Assembly: GCA_003249225.1 (NCBI GenBank)
Contig: QKJQ01000024.1
Coordinates: forward strand, 1 to 64,000
Direction of reading: 5' to 3'
DNA length: 64,000 nt
DNA from: Clostridia bacterium
GTDB lineage: Bacteria > Bacillota > Clostridia > Lachnospirales > Lachnospiraceae
Under the pieces are notes generated by a model, which was not told the origin of the DNA, searched no databases, and saw only the letters and a list, made by a program, of their open reading frames with translations. Made by a program: the position numbers and the translations under genes. Positions 63,999 through 64,000 of the stretch are shown piece by piece. Positions within the stretch are counted from its first letter, which is position 1. Every line of letters starts with the position of its first letter.

Positions 63999-64000
63999 TT

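Overview
The window looks like chromosomal DNA of an anaerobic, moderately low-GC member of the Clostridia, most probably a Lachnospiraceae-type gut or plant-fibre degrader. The signs are LplB/YtcP-type sugar permeases with lipoprotein binding proteins and no ATPase gene, a YesM/YesN-type sensor pair, AraC regulators, MecA, a DUF4080 radical-SAM protein, a TSCPD protein and a DUF1858/ferredoxin pair. This is inferred from gene families; no rRNA or species marker is present.

Layout. (1) 1-900: a secreted RICIN-domain protein whose C-terminal part appears broken, behind a promoter covered by a perfect 17-bp palindrome. (2) 0.99-14.3 kb: a polyuronide-use locus with a GH88 unsaturated glucuronyl hydrolase, an AraC regulator, two lipoprotein binding proteins, two permeases, a YesM-like kinase, a YesN-like regulator and a GH28 polygalacturonase. 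GH28 cuts the polymer, the ABC system imports oligomers, and GH88 removes the terminal unsaturated uronate in the cytoplasm. (3) 14.4-19.4 kb: DMT exporter, methyltransferase, split ThrE-type exporter, glutamate dehydrogenase. (4) 19.6-31.3 kb: two coupled AraC paralogues divergent from an eight-gene run: UPF0597 cysteine desulfidase-like enzyme, URO-D-like protein, aldo/keto reductase, binding protein, two permeases, second URO-D-like protein, M20 dipeptidase. Both URO-D proteins carry the H-x-C...C zinc motif of corrinoid/thiol methyltransferases, so this is probably an uncharacterised uptake-and-catabolism system for a methylated or thiol-linked compound. It is the most interesting part of the window.

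(5) 31.5-32.7 kb: an XRE regulator with palindromic operators. (6) 32.7-35.9 kb: a decayed integrative element in the 3' end of a tRNA-Leu(CAG) gene, with duplicated att sequence, an N-terminally truncated tyrosine integrase, a dead IS3-family insertion sequence and one intact membrane-anchored protein. (7) 36-64 kb: mainly housekeeping genes: deoB, a membrane protein with a dead C39-like domain, methyltransferase, HIT protein, murG, TSCPD protein, EIIC-like permease, GDPD, rapZ, DUF402, rpiB, Sua5/TsaC, diguanylate cyclase, GH18 protein, a kinase/P-loop fusion, mecA, DUF4080 radical SAM, DUF1858, ferredoxin, cca, PEGA-type protein, dnaB, rplI and the 3' part of a gdpP-like gene running off the end.

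Several intergenic regions hold strong bidirectional terminators and short tandem repeats (periods of about 18, 19 and 26 nt). Start codons were moved inward for many genes where a good ribosome binding site and a signal sequence or family start agree. All functions come from reading the translated sequence; no database search was run.
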